This document shows, piece after piece, positions 45,499 through 55,503 of a stretch of 64,000 nt of DNA. Under the pieces are notes generated by a model that was given only the letters and a program-made list of their open reading frames with translations, was not told the origin of the DNA and ran no database searches. The stretch is from Colwellia sp. 75C3 (GTDB lineage Bacteria; Pseudomonadota; Gammaproteobacteria; Enterobacterales; Alteromonadaceae), in contig NZ_PJAU01000061.1 in NCBI RefSeq assembly GCF_002836255.1, positions 62,001 through 126,000 of the forward strand, given 5' to 3'. Every line of letters begins with the position of its first letter. The stretch's first letter is position 1. A program made the position numbers and the translations under genes.

Positions 45499-46554
45499 AT
45501 GACAAATGAAAGCAATATCTCAAATGACACAATTACTATCGCTCGACCTGATGATTGGCACGTACATTTACGTGATGGCGCGGTATTAAAAAACACGGTA
45601 GCTGATATTAGTCGTTATTTTGGTAGAGCCATTGTTATGCCAAATTTAGTACCTCCAGTAACGAATGCTGCCTTAGCAAAAAGTTACTATGAGCGAATTA
45701 TGGCAGTAGCACCAAGTGTGCATTTTAAGCCATTAATGGTGTTATATTTAACAGATAAAACTAGCGCAGAAGATATTATTGAAGCGAAAGATTCTGGTTT
45801 AGTTTATGCGGCAAAATTATATCCAGCCGGTGCAACAACAAATTCATCATCGGGTGTAACGGATGTTGCCAACTTAACTGACGTATTTGCAGCAATGCAA
45901 TCAGTGGGTATGCCACTATTAATTCACGGTGAAGTTACTGCTGCTGATATTGATATTTTCGATAGAGAGCAAGTATTCATCGATACAATTTTACAGCCGT
46001 TAGTTGCTAGCTACCCGAATCTTAAAATTGTTTTAGAACATATCACCACTAAAAATGCAGTAGATTTTGTTAAAGCAGCGGGTGACAATGTTGGCGCTAC
46101 AATTACTGTCCATCATTTATTGTATAACCGTAACGACATGTTAGTTGGCGGTATTCGTCCGCATTACTTCTGCTTACCTATTTTAAAACGCAATACACAT
46201 CAACAGGCGTTAATAGAAGCAGCAACCAGTGGCGATAAAAAATTCTTCTTAGGTACTGATTCAGCACCACATGCCCAACAAGCAAAAGAGTCAGCTTGCG
46301 GTTGTGCTGGTGTTTATTCTGCGCATGCAGCTGTTGAGTTATATGCTGAAGTGTTTGAACAAGAAAACGCTCTTGATAAATTAGAAGCCTTTGCCAGCCT
46401 TAATGGAGCAAACTTTTATCAATTACCCGTAAATACTGATAAAATTACGTTAGTTAAGAAAGCATGGCAAGTACCAGCAACAATGACCTTTGGTGATGAT
46501 GTTGTTGTACCTGTTCGTGCCAATGAAGAAATTTTGTGGCAAGTCGAAGGTTAA
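45499..46554 (+). CDS. pyrC: Dihydroorotase
   Basis: A 351-residue class II dihydroorotase of pyrimidine synthesis. Metal ligands appear in [10 protein letters not shown], the carbamylated Lys in [14 protein letters not shown], and [23 protein letters not shown] and [15 protein letters not shown]. Length and motifs match E. coli PyrC. GGAAAG precedes the ATG. Confidence 0.96.
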   Translation: MTNESNISNDTITIARPDDWHVHLRDGAVLKNTVADISRYFGRAIVMPNLVPPVTNAALAKSYYERIMAVAPSVHFKPLMVLYLTDKTSAEDIIEAKDSGLVYAAKLYPAGATTNSSSGVTDVANLTDVFAAMQSVGMPLLIHGEVTAADIDIFDREQVFIDTILQPLVASYPNLKIVLEHITTKNAVDFVKAAGDNVGATITVHHLLYNRNDMLVGGIRPHYFCLPILKRNTHQQALIEAATSGDKKFFLGTDSAPHAQQAKESACGCAGVYSAHAAVELYAEVFEQENALDKLEAFASLNGANFYQLPVNTDKITLVKKAWQVPATMTFGDDVVVPVRANEEILWQVEG

Positions 46555-46692
46555 TTATTACTGTCTCTGAGCTTTAGCGTTAATTTTACTCAAAATAAAC
46601 CTAAAGCTTGGTTAGTAAATAAATTATACCTTTATTTGTAAAGAACAAAGACAAACGTAAAGCTAAGTTTAAATTAAGGAAAAAGTAAAAAA

Positions 46693-47583
46693 ATGCAATT
46701 ATTTGTAGATGATCTTACCGTTATTGATTTCTCATACCTGTGTAAACAGCGCGGTATTGTCGGTGAGAGCTGGATTGTTGACGTATTACTCGACGGTTCG
46801 TTGAATGAAATGAGCATGGTGCTTGATTTTGCCGTGGTAAAAAAGCAGATCAAAGCCATTATAGATGATGCCGTTGACCATAAACTGTTATTGCCGATTC
46901 AAGAGCAAGCGGTAAGCCTGGCTAACTCACCGCATAATGACGGTCATCAAACGCTCGATTTTATCAGTGATATTGCCAGTTACTATTTACAATCTCCCGC
47001 ATGTGCTTTTGCTTCAATCGATTGTTTAACAATCACGGTGCCTGCAGTGACTAAGCACCTAACGGCTATTATTTTGTCGCATTTGCCTGATAATGTAGAA
47101 GGTTTGACCCTAGTGTTGCGCCCTGAAAATATCCCAACCGATTTTTATCATTATACCCATGGCTTAAAGTTACATGATGGCAATTGCCAACGTATCGCCC
47201 ATGGACATAGATCTAAAATTCAAATTTTAGTTGATGATAAAAGAGACGCTAAATTAGAAGCTGCTTGGTGTAAGCGCTGGCAGGATATTTACATTGCTAG
47301 TGAAGCAGATAGAATTCCTGCCGACGACATTCAGCTTTCTGCTCAAGCAATAAACAATTTAACACCCGATCACCAGTATTTTAGTTACCATGCACCGCAA
47401 GGTCGCTTTGATATTGCTGTTGACAGTAAAGTACTTGATGTTGTTGATTGTGATTCAACGGTAGAATTATTAGCTGACTTTATTTTAAGACAAGTAAAAG
47501 CAGAACATCCAGAACTAACCGATAACGTAGTTAAAGTTGTTGCTTATGAAGGTGTCGCGAAAGGGGCAATTGTTCATGCGTAA
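46693..47583 (+). CDS. Tandem PTPS/QueD-like protein
   Basis: A 296-residue protein resembling two 6-pyruvoyltetrahydropterin synthase/QueD domains in tandem. The first half has LTVIDFSYLCKQRGIVGESWIVDVLLDGSLNEMSMVLDFAVVKKQIKAIIDDAVDHKLLLP; the second repeats the pattern less well. In the first half the usual zinc His triad is not obvious beyond DHK, so activity on 7,8-dihydroneopterin triphosphate is uncertain. Overlaps the next gene's start by eight bases. Confidence 0.78.
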   Translation: MQLFVDDLTVIDFSYLCKQRGIVGESWIVDVLLDGSLNEMSMVLDFAVVKKQIKAIIDDAVDHKLLLPIQEQAVSLANSPHNDGHQTLDFISDIASYYLQSPACAFASIDCLTITVPAVTKHLTAIILSHLPDNVEGLTLVLRPENIPTDFYHYTHGLKLHDGNCQRIAHGHRSKIQILVDDKRDAKLEAAWCKRWQDIYIASEADRIPADDIQLSAQAINNLTPDHQYFSYHAPQGRFDIAVDSKVLDVVDCDSTVELLADFILRQVKAEHPELTDNVVKVVAYEGVAKGAIVHA

Positions 47584-48430
47584 TACGTTGTCTCATACTT
47601 TACGTAAAACCTTAATCGCTTTAGCGCTGGTAACAAGTTTTGCTGCCAGTGCTCAAGTCTTAGCAGCACAAGAAAAAATAGCGCTAAGTGGTGAAGTTAA
47701 GCAAGGCGGATTAATGGTAGGTAAAACTCTGCCACAAAATACCGTCACCTTAAATGGTAAAGAAATTACTGTTTCTAACAGCGGTAATTTCACCTTTGGT
47801 TTTTCTCGTGATGACATACAAAGTTATCAATTAGCTGTCACGTCAGTTAATGGTGATCGGGTAGAGAAAACATTAACGCCTCAAAAACGCAGTTATAATA
47901 TCCAGCGTATTGAAGGTATTAAAAAAAGCATAATGCAGCCCAACCCTAAAGCGGTAGCTAGATCACAAGCAGACAATAAAAAGATAAAAACAGCACGTAA
48001 AGTTTCGAGTCCACTTAACTATTTTGCTCACGGTTTTGTTGCACCTATTGAAGGTACAATCACAGGTGTTTATGGCAGTCAGCGTGTTTATAACGGTGTT
48101 CCAAAACGTCCACACTTTGGTTTAGATTACGCAGGTAAAACTGGCGATCCGGTAAAAGCTCCTGCATCGGGAACGGTATTACTTTGGGTACCCGATATGT
48201 TTTACTCAGGCGGAACCATGATTATTGACCATGGGCAAGGCGTAAGCTCTACCTTTTTACATCTAAGCAATTCGTATGTAAAACAAGGTGATGAGGTTAA
48301 ACAAGGACAGGTAGTTGCAGCAGTTGGTAAAAGCGGCAGGGCGACCGGACCACATTTAGACTGGCGTATTAACTGGTTCAATGTAAAAATCGATCCTGCG
48401 CTTGTACTAAAAATAAATCCTCTTCATTAA
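47576..48430 (+). CDS. M23-family peptidoglycan endopeptidase
   Basis: A 284-residue exported protein: signal peptide (LIALALVTSFAASAQVLA), a beta-rich N-terminal domain, then a LytM/M23 domain. Zinc motifs are HFGLDYAGKTGDPV and GPHLDWRINWF, with HLSNSYVKQGDEVKQGQ. The last motif has HLD instead of HLH, a variant common in proteobacterial members in which Asp may replace the zinc-binding His. ATG 47576 overlaps the preceding stop. Likely trims peptidoglycan crosslinks. Confidence 0.9.
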   Translation: MRNTLSHTLRKTLIALALVTSFAASAQVLAAQEKIALSGEVKQGGLMVGKTLPQNTVTLNGKEITVSNSGNFTFGFSRDDIQSYQLAVTSVNGDRVEKTLTPQKRSYNIQRIEGIKKSIMQPNPKAVARSQADNKKIKTARKVSSPLNYFAHGFVAPIEGTITGVYGSQRVYNGVPKRPHFGLDYAGKTGDPVKAPASGTVLLWVPDMFYSGGTMIIDHGQGVSSTFLHLSNSYVKQGDEVKQGQVVAAVGKSGRATGPHLDWRINWFNVKIDPALVLKINPLH

Positions 48431-48458
48431 CATCACTAAACTCTCCTAAGGTCACACT

Positions 48459-51400
48459 ATGGCAGAACATGGCTATTCGCTGCTACGCATTATTATTATC
48501 GACAGTTTTTGGCAAGGACAAGTAAACGAACTTGACCTAACGGGCCACACTCAACTTGAAGGGACAAACGGCGCAGGTAAAACCTCGTTAATGCGTTTGT
48601 TACCACTTTTTTATGGCATGAGACCTAGCGACATTGTTAGCAAGGTGGATCAAGCAAAAAACTTTGCCGACTTTTATTTACCGCGCGAATCCAGTATTTT
48701 AGTGTATGAATACGCAAGACCCTTCGGACAAAAATGCCAAGTATTAGCCACCAGTGATGGTAGAGGTGTGCACTTTAAATTCATTGATGCCGCTTACGAC
48801 AGTCAATATTTCATTGCCAGTACTGCAGGTAGCAAAGCTAAACCTTTTACCATTAATGAAATAGAAAAAAATTATCGTAACATTGGTAAAGAAAGCTCAA
48901 AGTTTTTAGGTATAGATAAATACCGTCAAGTGATTCAAAATTTACGCAGTGGTCGTAAACATAAAGAAATAAGATTACTACAAAATCGTTTCTCGTTTAG
49001 TGAGCAAGCATGCCCACATATAGATAAAGTGATTAACGGTACTATAGAAAAAAATCTAGATTTTGAAGCGGTTAAACGTATGTTAGTTGCTATTGCCAGC
49101 GATCATCTTGCCCGTGATACTAACGATGAAAAAGAACAACTCAGTTTAAATAAAGCAGATATTACTAACTGGCTTGCAGATATTCAGGCCAGTCGCGCTA
49201 TTAAAAAAGTAGCAGATAAAATTTCTGTTTGGCAAAACGATTTTAGCGCCTTTGCTAGTTTAGTCAATAAGTTACAACATCTACACGCGGAAGTGATAGG
49301 ACATCAAGCTCGTCTTGAAATCAAACAGCAAGAAAGAGATGAACTTAAAAAAAGCAGCATTGAAACACGTAGCAAACTTGAGAGTGAATTAGCAAAAACT
49401 ACAGAGCAATATCAAAAAGCCTTATTCGATCTCATTGCTAAAATTGAAGCTGATTTAAGTAAAATCGATTTACTTGACGAAGATAAGTTTAACTTTGATG
49501 ACGATGATGCCAGTAGTTATCAAATAAAAGCCGAGCAAGCTCCCCAAATTCAAGCTGAACTTAATGAAGTGATAGCTGTTATTGACGCCTTTGAAGGCAA
49601 TATAAGTAAAATTGGGCAAAAATTCGATAAGCTTATTCAGCAAATGGAAGTAGAAAAGCTAAAAGGTATCAACAGTAATAAAGAAAAATCAGCGTTGATT
49701 GCTACTCAATCTAATGAACAATTAGCACATATTAATGAAGTATTTCATCAGCAAGAGCACGCGCTTAATGCCCAATTGCATAAAGAAGAGCTTAAACTGC
49801 AAAAAGATCAGCAAAAAATACAACATCAATTAGAGTCGGCTAACCAACAACTTGCTCAGCCAATAATACCGCAAGAATTAACAGCGGATATAGAAGCGAA
49901 TGTTCATGCGTTAACGCATGCTCAGCAAAATACTAATCAGCTGGTACAACAAGCCTCAGAATTACAAAAACAGCAATATCAATTAGAAAAACAGCAAAAC
50001 CAACAACTTACACAGCGTAGTGAAGTTAACCGTTATCTTGAACAGTTGAAACAAGATTACCACCAGGTTGAATTACAGCTGTTACCTCAAGCTGACTCTT
50101 TACATCATTATCTTATTAATGAACCTCAAGCGGCTAATTGGCAAGACACTATTGGTCGTTTGCTTACCACTGAACAATTATCTCGCTCTGATTTAAATCC
50201 GCAGTGGTTAGACAATAGCAACACCAACGTACCGGTTAGTCTTTATGGTTTGTCGATAGATTTACAACAATTGCCTTGTGACGATTCTTTATTTTTAGAC
50301 GAAGCTCAATTGCGAGAAAAGCGCCAAGTCATTGAAACGAAATTACAAACACAAACAGATAAAATTTCTCAGCTTGATGAGCAGTTAAAATTTATTGCCA
50401 AAGAAATTAGTCAGCTAAAAGTTACCGTATCAGAGCAAGCGCAAAGCTTGAATCAACAACAGCTAACGTTAGGGCAATTGAAAACCCAGCAAGAAAGCTT
50501 AGTGGTAAAAAAACAGCTTGCTATAAAAGCACATCGCCAAACGATAGAAACGCAATTACAAACATTTACTCAACAATTAAAAGCGCTTGAGAAAAAGCAA
50601 CTCAGCTTTGAAGAAAATAAAACTGAGCAACTGCATGAACTCACTAACGATAAGTTAGAAAAAAGTATGGTGGTTGAAAGTGACCGAGACAATCAGTTAA
50701 CACTATTGTCTGAGCAACTATCAACATTAATAAGTAATACCAAACAACGTTTAACGGATCTTAAGAAACAACAAGCCATTGATATTGAAAAACTTGATCC
50801 TGAAGGTGAAGTAGATAAACGTATTGCCAAGCGCGTGATCTTAGAGAAAGACTTACAGCAATGTTCAGTGTTTGCCCAAAAGGCTCGCGACTATAACAGC
50901 TTTATGAATGAGCGTTATTGTCATCGTGATGCCTTAGCTGAAGAAAATCAAAACAGAAAAATTATCAAACGTAATATAGAAACAAATTATGAAGATAGTC
51001 GTATTGAGTTAACGACTAAAATTAACGATCTAAAACAGTTAATTAGAAAGAATAATCAAGAAAAACAAGCGACTGATGATTTGTTAGTACAACTCAATGA
51101 TAATAAACGCTTATCTGAAATGTCAGCGATTAACAGTGAACTTTGTGAAGAAGAGCCAGCAAACCAAGCAGATTTAACCGTTAGTTTTTTCCATGATTAT
51201 TATCAGCAGTTTAAAACGATTGAAAAACGACTGGCGAGTCAGCTAAATACTTTTAGTGAACGCTTTAGAAAAGATCACTCGGGTAGTGAGCTTTTCGAAA
51301 ACTGGCAAAAACTATTACATGACAACGATAACTACTCAGGTGCAACAGCACTGTTTAAATATCGAGAGCCAATTAGCGAGTTATTAAATAGCGCTGACCA

Positions 51401-52214
51401 AAAACAGCAAAGTACTTATCAATTGGTAACGGTCAATGCCACCATGATCAACGAGTTTTATCAGCATATTGAAAACTTTGGTCGTAATATAAAACGCATT
51501 GGTAAATTGTTATCAACTAAAGTTACAGCATTGGCTCATTTTGAGGCCTTAGCTGATATCAATGTCACTACGGTAATGAAGCAAGAAGAGCTAGATTATT
51601 GGGGTCCACTGCAAAAGTTCGCCGAAGTTTTTGAGCTGTATAAAGATCAATTACGTGATGGCCTTGGCGAAGTGCCCGATGATTTAGTGTTCGCTATGCA
51701 AAAGTTGGCGAGTTATTTACCCAATGAAGGTTTTGTTTTAGCGCACAATAATTTATTTGATTTAGAATTTACTATTGTCGAGAAAGGCCAAGTAAAACAT
51801 GCGCGTAATGCCAAACAACTTAAAAAGGTAAGCTCAACTGGCTTATCCTATTTAGCTATGTTGTCTTTATTTGCTGGTTTGTTAGCCATGTTACGTGGTG
51901 ACAGTAAATACGCTAGCCAAATAATTCTACCGGTAGATGAATTAGGTGAACTGGCAGCTGAAAATATAGACCTTTTATTAAAAATGTTTAATGACAACCA
52001 TATCAGTATGTTATCTGCTTCACCATCGACTGATCGTCACATTTTATCCTTATATAACCGTCATTATAAATTGAAAGATAATAAAATTTACCACGCAGAC
52101 ATTCCGCAATCTCGTTTAGATGAATTATTAGCGCAGCGTAATAAAGCCGCAAACATTGCTCCGCAAGAGCCAGGACAAGATCCTGAAAAAGAGACAGTAG
52201 GGGAGTTAAGTTAA
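48459..52214 (+). CDS. SMC-type ATPase (MksB/JetC-like), Wadjet-like operon
   Basis: A 1251-residue SMC-like protein. Walker A GTNGAGKTS is at residues 35-43; two long Gln/Lys/Glu-rich coiled-coil arms (about 280-530 and 640-1000) flank a small middle domain (about 540-610: PQAANWQDTIGRLLTTEQ, VSLYGLSIDL) that replaces a classical hinge. The head closes with a signature-like KVSSTGLSYLAMLSLFAGLLAML and Walker B QIILPVDELGELA, then LSASPSTDRHIL. This matches MukB/MksB/JetC-type ATPases. TAAGG precedes the ATG, 28 bp after the M23 gene. The stop overlaps the next start (TAATG). Confidence 0.85.
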   Translation: MAEHGYSLLRIIIIDSFWQGQVNELDLTGHTQLEGTNGAGKTSLMRLLPLFYGMRPSDIVSKVDQAKNFADFYLPRESSILVYEYARPFGQKCQVLATSDGRGVHFKFIDAAYDSQYFIASTAGSKAKPFTINEIEKNYRNIGKESSKFLGIDKYRQVIQNLRSGRKHKEIRLLQNRFSFSEQACPHIDKVINGTIEKNLDFEAVKRMLVAIASDHLARDTNDEKEQLSLNKADITNWLADIQASRAIKKVADKISVWQNDFSAFASLVNKLQHLHAEVIGHQARLEIKQQERDELKKSSIETRSKLESELAKTTEQYQKALFDLIAKIEADLSKIDLLDEDKFNFDDDDASSYQIKAEQAPQIQAELNEVIAVIDAFEGNISKIGQKFDKLIQQMEVEKLKGINSNKEKSALIATQSNEQLAHINEVFHQQEHALNAQLHKEELKLQKDQQKIQHQLESANQQLAQPIIPQELTADIEANVHALTHAQQNTNQLVQQASELQKQQYQLEKQQNQQLTQRSEVNRYLEQLKQDYHQVELQLLPQADSLHHYLINEPQAANWQDTIGRLLTTEQLSRSDLNPQWLDNSNTNVPVSLYGLSIDLQQLPCDDSLFLDEAQLREKRQVIETKLQTQTDKISQLDEQLKFIAKEISQLKVTVSEQAQSLNQQQLTLGQLKTQQESLVVKKQLAIKAHRQTIETQLQTFTQQLKALEKKQLSFEENKTEQLHELTNDKLEKSMVVESDRDNQLTLLSEQLSTLISNTKQRLTDLKKQQAIDIEKLDPEGEVDKRIAKRVILEKDLQQCSVFAQKARDYNSFMNERYCHRDALAEENQNRKIIKRNIETNYEDSRIELTTKINDLKQLIRKNNQEKQATDDLLVQLNDNKRLSEMSAINSELCEEEPANQADLTVSFFHDYYQQFKTIEKRLASQLNTFSERFRKDHSGSELFENWQKLLHDNDNYSGATALFKYREPISELLNSADQKQQSTYQLVTVNATMINEFYQHIENFGRNIKRIGKLLSTKVTALAHFEALADINVTTVMKQEELDYWGPLQKFAEVFELYKDQLRDGLGEVPDDLVFAMQKLASYLPNEGFVLAHNNLFDLEFTIVEKGQVKHARNAKQLKKVSSTGLSYLAMLSLFAGLLAMLRGDSKYASQIILPVDELGELAAENIDLLLKMFNDNHISMLSASPSTDRHILSLYNRHYKLKDNKIYHADIPQSRLDELLAQRNKAANIAPQEPGQDPEKETVGELS

Positions 52215-52837
52215 TGTTTAAACAAAGTATTCAAAAGCTCCTTTGTGGCGCTGTTATTTGTCAAACGGCTTATGAAGCCGAATATTTGTACTTAAAAGCC
52301 GAAAGTCATAACGATAAAGTGAATGATTTTCTCTCTAATTTAGATAGAAAACTCACTTATCTTGATAGCGCCGATGCTTATTATTGTACTTTCAATCAAG
52401 TGGATGACAACAATCACCACGAGCTCAGTACTTTATTTAGTGAAATGCGTAATACCTTTAGACCTTTAGTTGAATTTTTAGATCTACTGTTAACGGCGAC
52501 TCAAGCTGATTTACCTATTCGTGCTAAATCAGTACTAAATATCAATGAGCTATTCGAACCGTTTGAACACGATCAAACATTAAGTGAACAGTTACGACGA
52601 TTAACATCGATAAAACCTTTCAAAACGAATAAAACAGAAACACGCGAACAATTAGTTATGGTATTTCAAAAGCTTGAAGAGATGCATTACTTTGTTCGTA
52701 AAAATCAAGGCAGCAGTAGATATTATGCTACGGCACGTTTTGACTTAATTTACTTACTTATTGAATTTTTGAACGATGCAGAATTAGTCAGTTTACCTGA
52801 ACAAGAGAAAAGCCAACAAGATGAGTTATTATTTTAA
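52214..52837 (+). CDS. MksE/JetB-like winged-helix subunit
   Basis: A 207-residue mainly helical protein (MFKQSIQKLLCGAVICQTAYEAEYLYL; EQLVMVFQKLEEMHYFVRKNQGSSRYYATARFDLIYLLIEFL). Size, position directly after the SMC gene and the C-terminal wHTH-like end fit the MksE/JetB (DUF4194-like) KITE subunit, though direct similarity is not strong enough to name it. One-base overlap with the SMC gene implies matched stoichiometry. Confidence 0.65.
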   Translation: MFKQSIQKLLCGAVICQTAYEAEYLYLKAESHNDKVNDFLSNLDRKLTYLDSADAYYCTFNQVDDNNHHELSTLFSEMRNTFRPLVEFLDLLLTATQADLPIRAKSVLNINELFEPFEHDQTLSEQLRRLTSIKPFKTNKTETREQLVMVFQKLEEMHYFVRKNQGSSRYYATARFDLIYLLIEFLNDAELVSLPEQEKSQQDELLF

Positions 52838-52849
52838 TGGAGAGTTTTA

Positions 52850-54124
52850 ATGGCTGGCTTTGATTCCTCTCAAGTTGCAACACTACTCAGACAGATTGGC
52901 GCATACAATGACTTACTCGCTAGTGCCTATGTTTTTGGCTCGATAGCGAGTGACGAGCAAGATGCAAACACCATCAGTTTGTTACATAAATCAGGCTTGA
53001 TCAGACCGGATGAATCTCCAGGTGAATACCGGGTAACTACCGATCTTAAGCGCATGTTAAATAGACTGATGCGTAAACAATCAAGCTATCGACAACTTAC
53101 CGATATGGGTAAAGTGATTGAAGCGATTGATGAAGTAGCGAAAGATTACCAATTAGCGACGTTAGCCAAAGAACAAGAAGATGCGGAATATTATTTAGAT
53201 CAACTTGATGATTTACTTTACGAAACTAAAGATAGTTTAAACAATAACTTAGACACAATGCATTTTGCTATTGTTAGTCAGTTTGGTTTCGTTAACAGTT
53301 TGTCTAATAAAATACGTCAAAACGAACGTTATCTATCTCATGCACAAAAACTGCTAAATGAACTACAACAAATTGACCCGCAAGACTGTTACGAGTGGTT
53401 AGATTGGGCTTGTCCAAACGAATTTGCTCGTAAAATTTCAAGCTTTGTTTACTGGTATAATCAAATATTACCTAAACTGCGTTTGATTATCGATAACATG
53501 CGTATTAGTTTATTTCGCTTACGTCGAGATGAAAAACAGGCCAGTCAATTACGAAACATGGCGCGATTTTTACGTAAACACCCTGAATTTGATCTTGATG
53601 AAAACCTCTTTGAGTTGCCAAATTTACCTGAAACACTAAGATATTCGCCGCCGATGCCGTTGCGAAGTTATGTCGATACTAAGCAAACAGATATTGAACA
53701 ACCTTTACTTTTATTGGTGCAGTCATTACGTAAGCAAGCTGTTGTAACTCCGCTTAAAGCCAGAGAAACAAGTGAAGTTAGTTTTAAACCGATTGAAAAA
53801 ATTGCCGCTGAAGAAGATTTCTTTGAACAACAAACTGAATTATTGTTCGAGCGCGTGATCATAAATAACAGCGCGGTATCAGCATTAAGTTTTTATCAAG
53901 AGTTTCAAAATTCTTGGCTTGCACAATCACAAAGCATTGCACCAAAATCTTGGATAGAGTTAGTCTTTAGTTGTTACTGCAAGTTAACTAGCGCACAACA
54001 AAGTGCTTTGAATATAAAAATGAAAGGCGTTGCGGTTAAAGGCACAACGGATAATTATGGTTATAGTGATGTAGTTATCGAGCTGAGACCCGAGTTAAAG
54101 GCTGAGCTGAAAGTTAGTGCTTAA
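52850..54124 (+). CDS. Kleisin-like MksF/JetA-type subunit
   Basis: A 424-residue largely helical protein beginning MAGFDSSQVATLLRQIGAYNDLLASAYVFGSIASDEQD with a winged-helix-like N-terminus (SLLHKSGLIRPDESPGEYRVTTDLKRML), a central helical region (ENARKISSFVYWYNQ type) and a C-terminal wing-like domain. Kleisins of Mks/Wadjet complexes have this size. It follows the MksE-like gene by 12 bases. Identification is by operon context and architecture. Confidence 0.65.
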   Translation: MAGFDSSQVATLLRQIGAYNDLLASAYVFGSIASDEQDANTISLLHKSGLIRPDESPGEYRVTTDLKRMLNRLMRKQSSYRQLTDMGKVIEAIDEVAKDYQLATLAKEQEDAEYYLDQLDDLLYETKDSLNNNLDTMHFAIVSQFGFVNSLSNKIRQNERYLSHAQKLLNELQQIDPQDCYEWLDWACPNEFARKISSFVYWYNQILPKLRLIIDNMRISLFRLRRDEKQASQLRNMARFLRKHPEFDLDENLFELPNLPETLRYSPPMPLRSYVDTKQTDIEQPLLLLVQSLRKQAVVTPLKARETSEVSFKPIEKIAAEEDFFEQQTELLFERVIINNSAVSALSFYQEFQNSWLAQSQSIAPKSWIELVFSCYCKLTSAQQSALNIKMKGVAVKGTTDNYGYSDVVIELRPELKAELKVSA

Positions 54125-54178
54125 TATTAATTTTTAAATCGAAGTGAGTTCTACTGAACTATTGCAAAGGAATGCCAG

Positions 54179-55096
54179 ATGAAAACAGTAATGAACAAAC
54201 AACTGTATAATTTTACCCAAGATAAATTACAAAAACATAGGCAGGGCGGTCAGATAAAAAATTCAGCCTTAGCAACAAGGCTTTATGAAGAATATAATTT
54301 TGGTCAGCTGGATTTTAACAAACAATCATTAACGTTTACCCTTCAAGATATTTTAGCACTAAGCGAAGAAATTCAAAGGTCGGTTAACCTTGATATAAGA
54401 CAAGACCCTTATCCGACTAAAAAAGATCGACTCAGTACAGCAGAAAAATGTCGAAATGAAAAAGATAATAGTTATGCTGTGAGCAAAGATTTTATATTAA
54501 TTAATAGCCTTTCAACACTTAAAGTTAATCAAACAAACCACGAGCTCTCGCCATTAAATTCATTAGGTATCTATATCAAAGCCGATGATATTATATCTAT
54601 CGAGCATAAAACTATTATCTTTGTAGAAAATCTTGCTGTGATGGCAAACTTAGCATTACTTAATTTATTATCATGCAGTGCAGACTTAACAGATGCTTTG
54701 TGGATATACCGAGGCGATATAAAAAAACAACAAAGCACAGGAACTGCTTATGAATTTTTCCGTCGTTTTAAGAACCATCAACGAATATGTTTTAGTGATG
54801 TAGATCCTAAAGGAATCGAAATTTCGTTAACCAGCCACGCTGATTATTGGTTAACAATTAAAGATATAGATAGCTATATAAAGACCGTACAGTCATTGCA
54901 AGGAAATGAACAAGAATGGTTTAAGCAAAGTGATTCTATAAAGTACTTACAAAAAATACTGTTTAAACAAGATAAGACTGACCAAAAGAAATACGCTTGG
55001 GAACCAATATTTTCAATAAGTGCCAAGATGCAAAAAACATTAAAACAAGAACACATACTCAAACATAATCTAGCGTTAACTTTATTAAGCGTTTAA
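54179..55096 (+). CDS. TOPRIM-domain protein, small JetD/MksG-like nuclease
   Basis: A 305-residue protein. The C-terminal half shows a TOPRIM pattern: Glu150 in TIIFVENLAVM and the DxD of ICFSDVDPKGIEIS (Asp207, Asp209), as in the Topo VI-like domain of JetD/MksG that cleaves plasmid DNA. JetD proteins are usually near 380-400 residues with a DUF3322-type arm; here the N-terminal part is short (about 140 residues). AAAGGAAT precedes the ATG 14 bases out. Last gene of the operon; overlap with SMC, KITE and kleisin genes supports a nuclease effector. Confidence 0.7.
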   Translation: MKTVMNKQLYNFTQDKLQKHRQGGQIKNSALATRLYEEYNFGQLDFNKQSLTFTLQDILALSEEIQRSVNLDIRQDPYPTKKDRLSTAEKCRNEKDNSYAVSKDFILINSLSTLKVNQTNHELSPLNSLGIYIKADDIISIEHKTIIFVENLAVMANLALLNLLSCSADLTDALWIYRGDIKKQQSTGTAYEFFRRFKNHQRICFSDVDPKGIEISLTSHADYWLTIKDIDSYIKTVQSLQGNEQEWFKQSDSIKYLQKILFKQDKTDQKKYAWEPIFSISAKMQKTLKQEHILKHNLALTLLSV

Positions 55097-55503
55097 TAAC
55101 ACTCGATGCTACGTAAAAATAACGAGGTAAGTTACACAAAAATTTATTTCAAGCACGTAGCGCACGATTTAAAGATTGGCTAATTATTGCTAAGAAGAGC
55201 AGATAACTAAATAGCGCTAGTGCAAAGTAGACGTAGCGATTAACTTTAAAGAAATTGTTCAAAAGTAATTTTACAAAACACAAACTGATATGCAGACCAT
55301 TAAAAGTAAGTGTCTAAGTTAATATGCTGGGTTGAAGGAATCCAGCGATTTGTTGGTAATAACAATAGCAGGGATAACTGCTCTACAGATATACAAGCCC
55401 ACTATGTCCGATACTCTTCAGTATTGGACATAGTGGGTATAGTAGTTTAAACTAGCTTCATACGTACATTCCCTCACAGAATCCAAAATTTGGTATTTAA
55501 TAA
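55097..55503. other. Intergenic region with repeated ACGTAGC motifs and hairpin
   Basis: No gene seen. GCTACGT at 55108, ACGTAGC at 55155 and 55231, and a strong hairpin at 55398-55437 lie between the TOPRIM gene and the integrase. The same 7-mers recur beyond the integrase at 56816 and 56864. Confidence 0.55.
55398..55437. repeat. 18-bp hairpin upstream of the integrase
   Basis: Arms 55398-55415 and 55420-55437 pair with one G-T position around CTTC; no T tract follows. It ends 66 bases before the integrase ATG. Confidence 0.85.

Noticed and set aside
48459-54124. Housekeeping MukBEF
   Set aside because: Order, sizes (MukF and MukE precede MukB) and the fourth TOPRIM gene do not fit MukFEB; the head sequence is also closer in style to MksB/JetC proteins.
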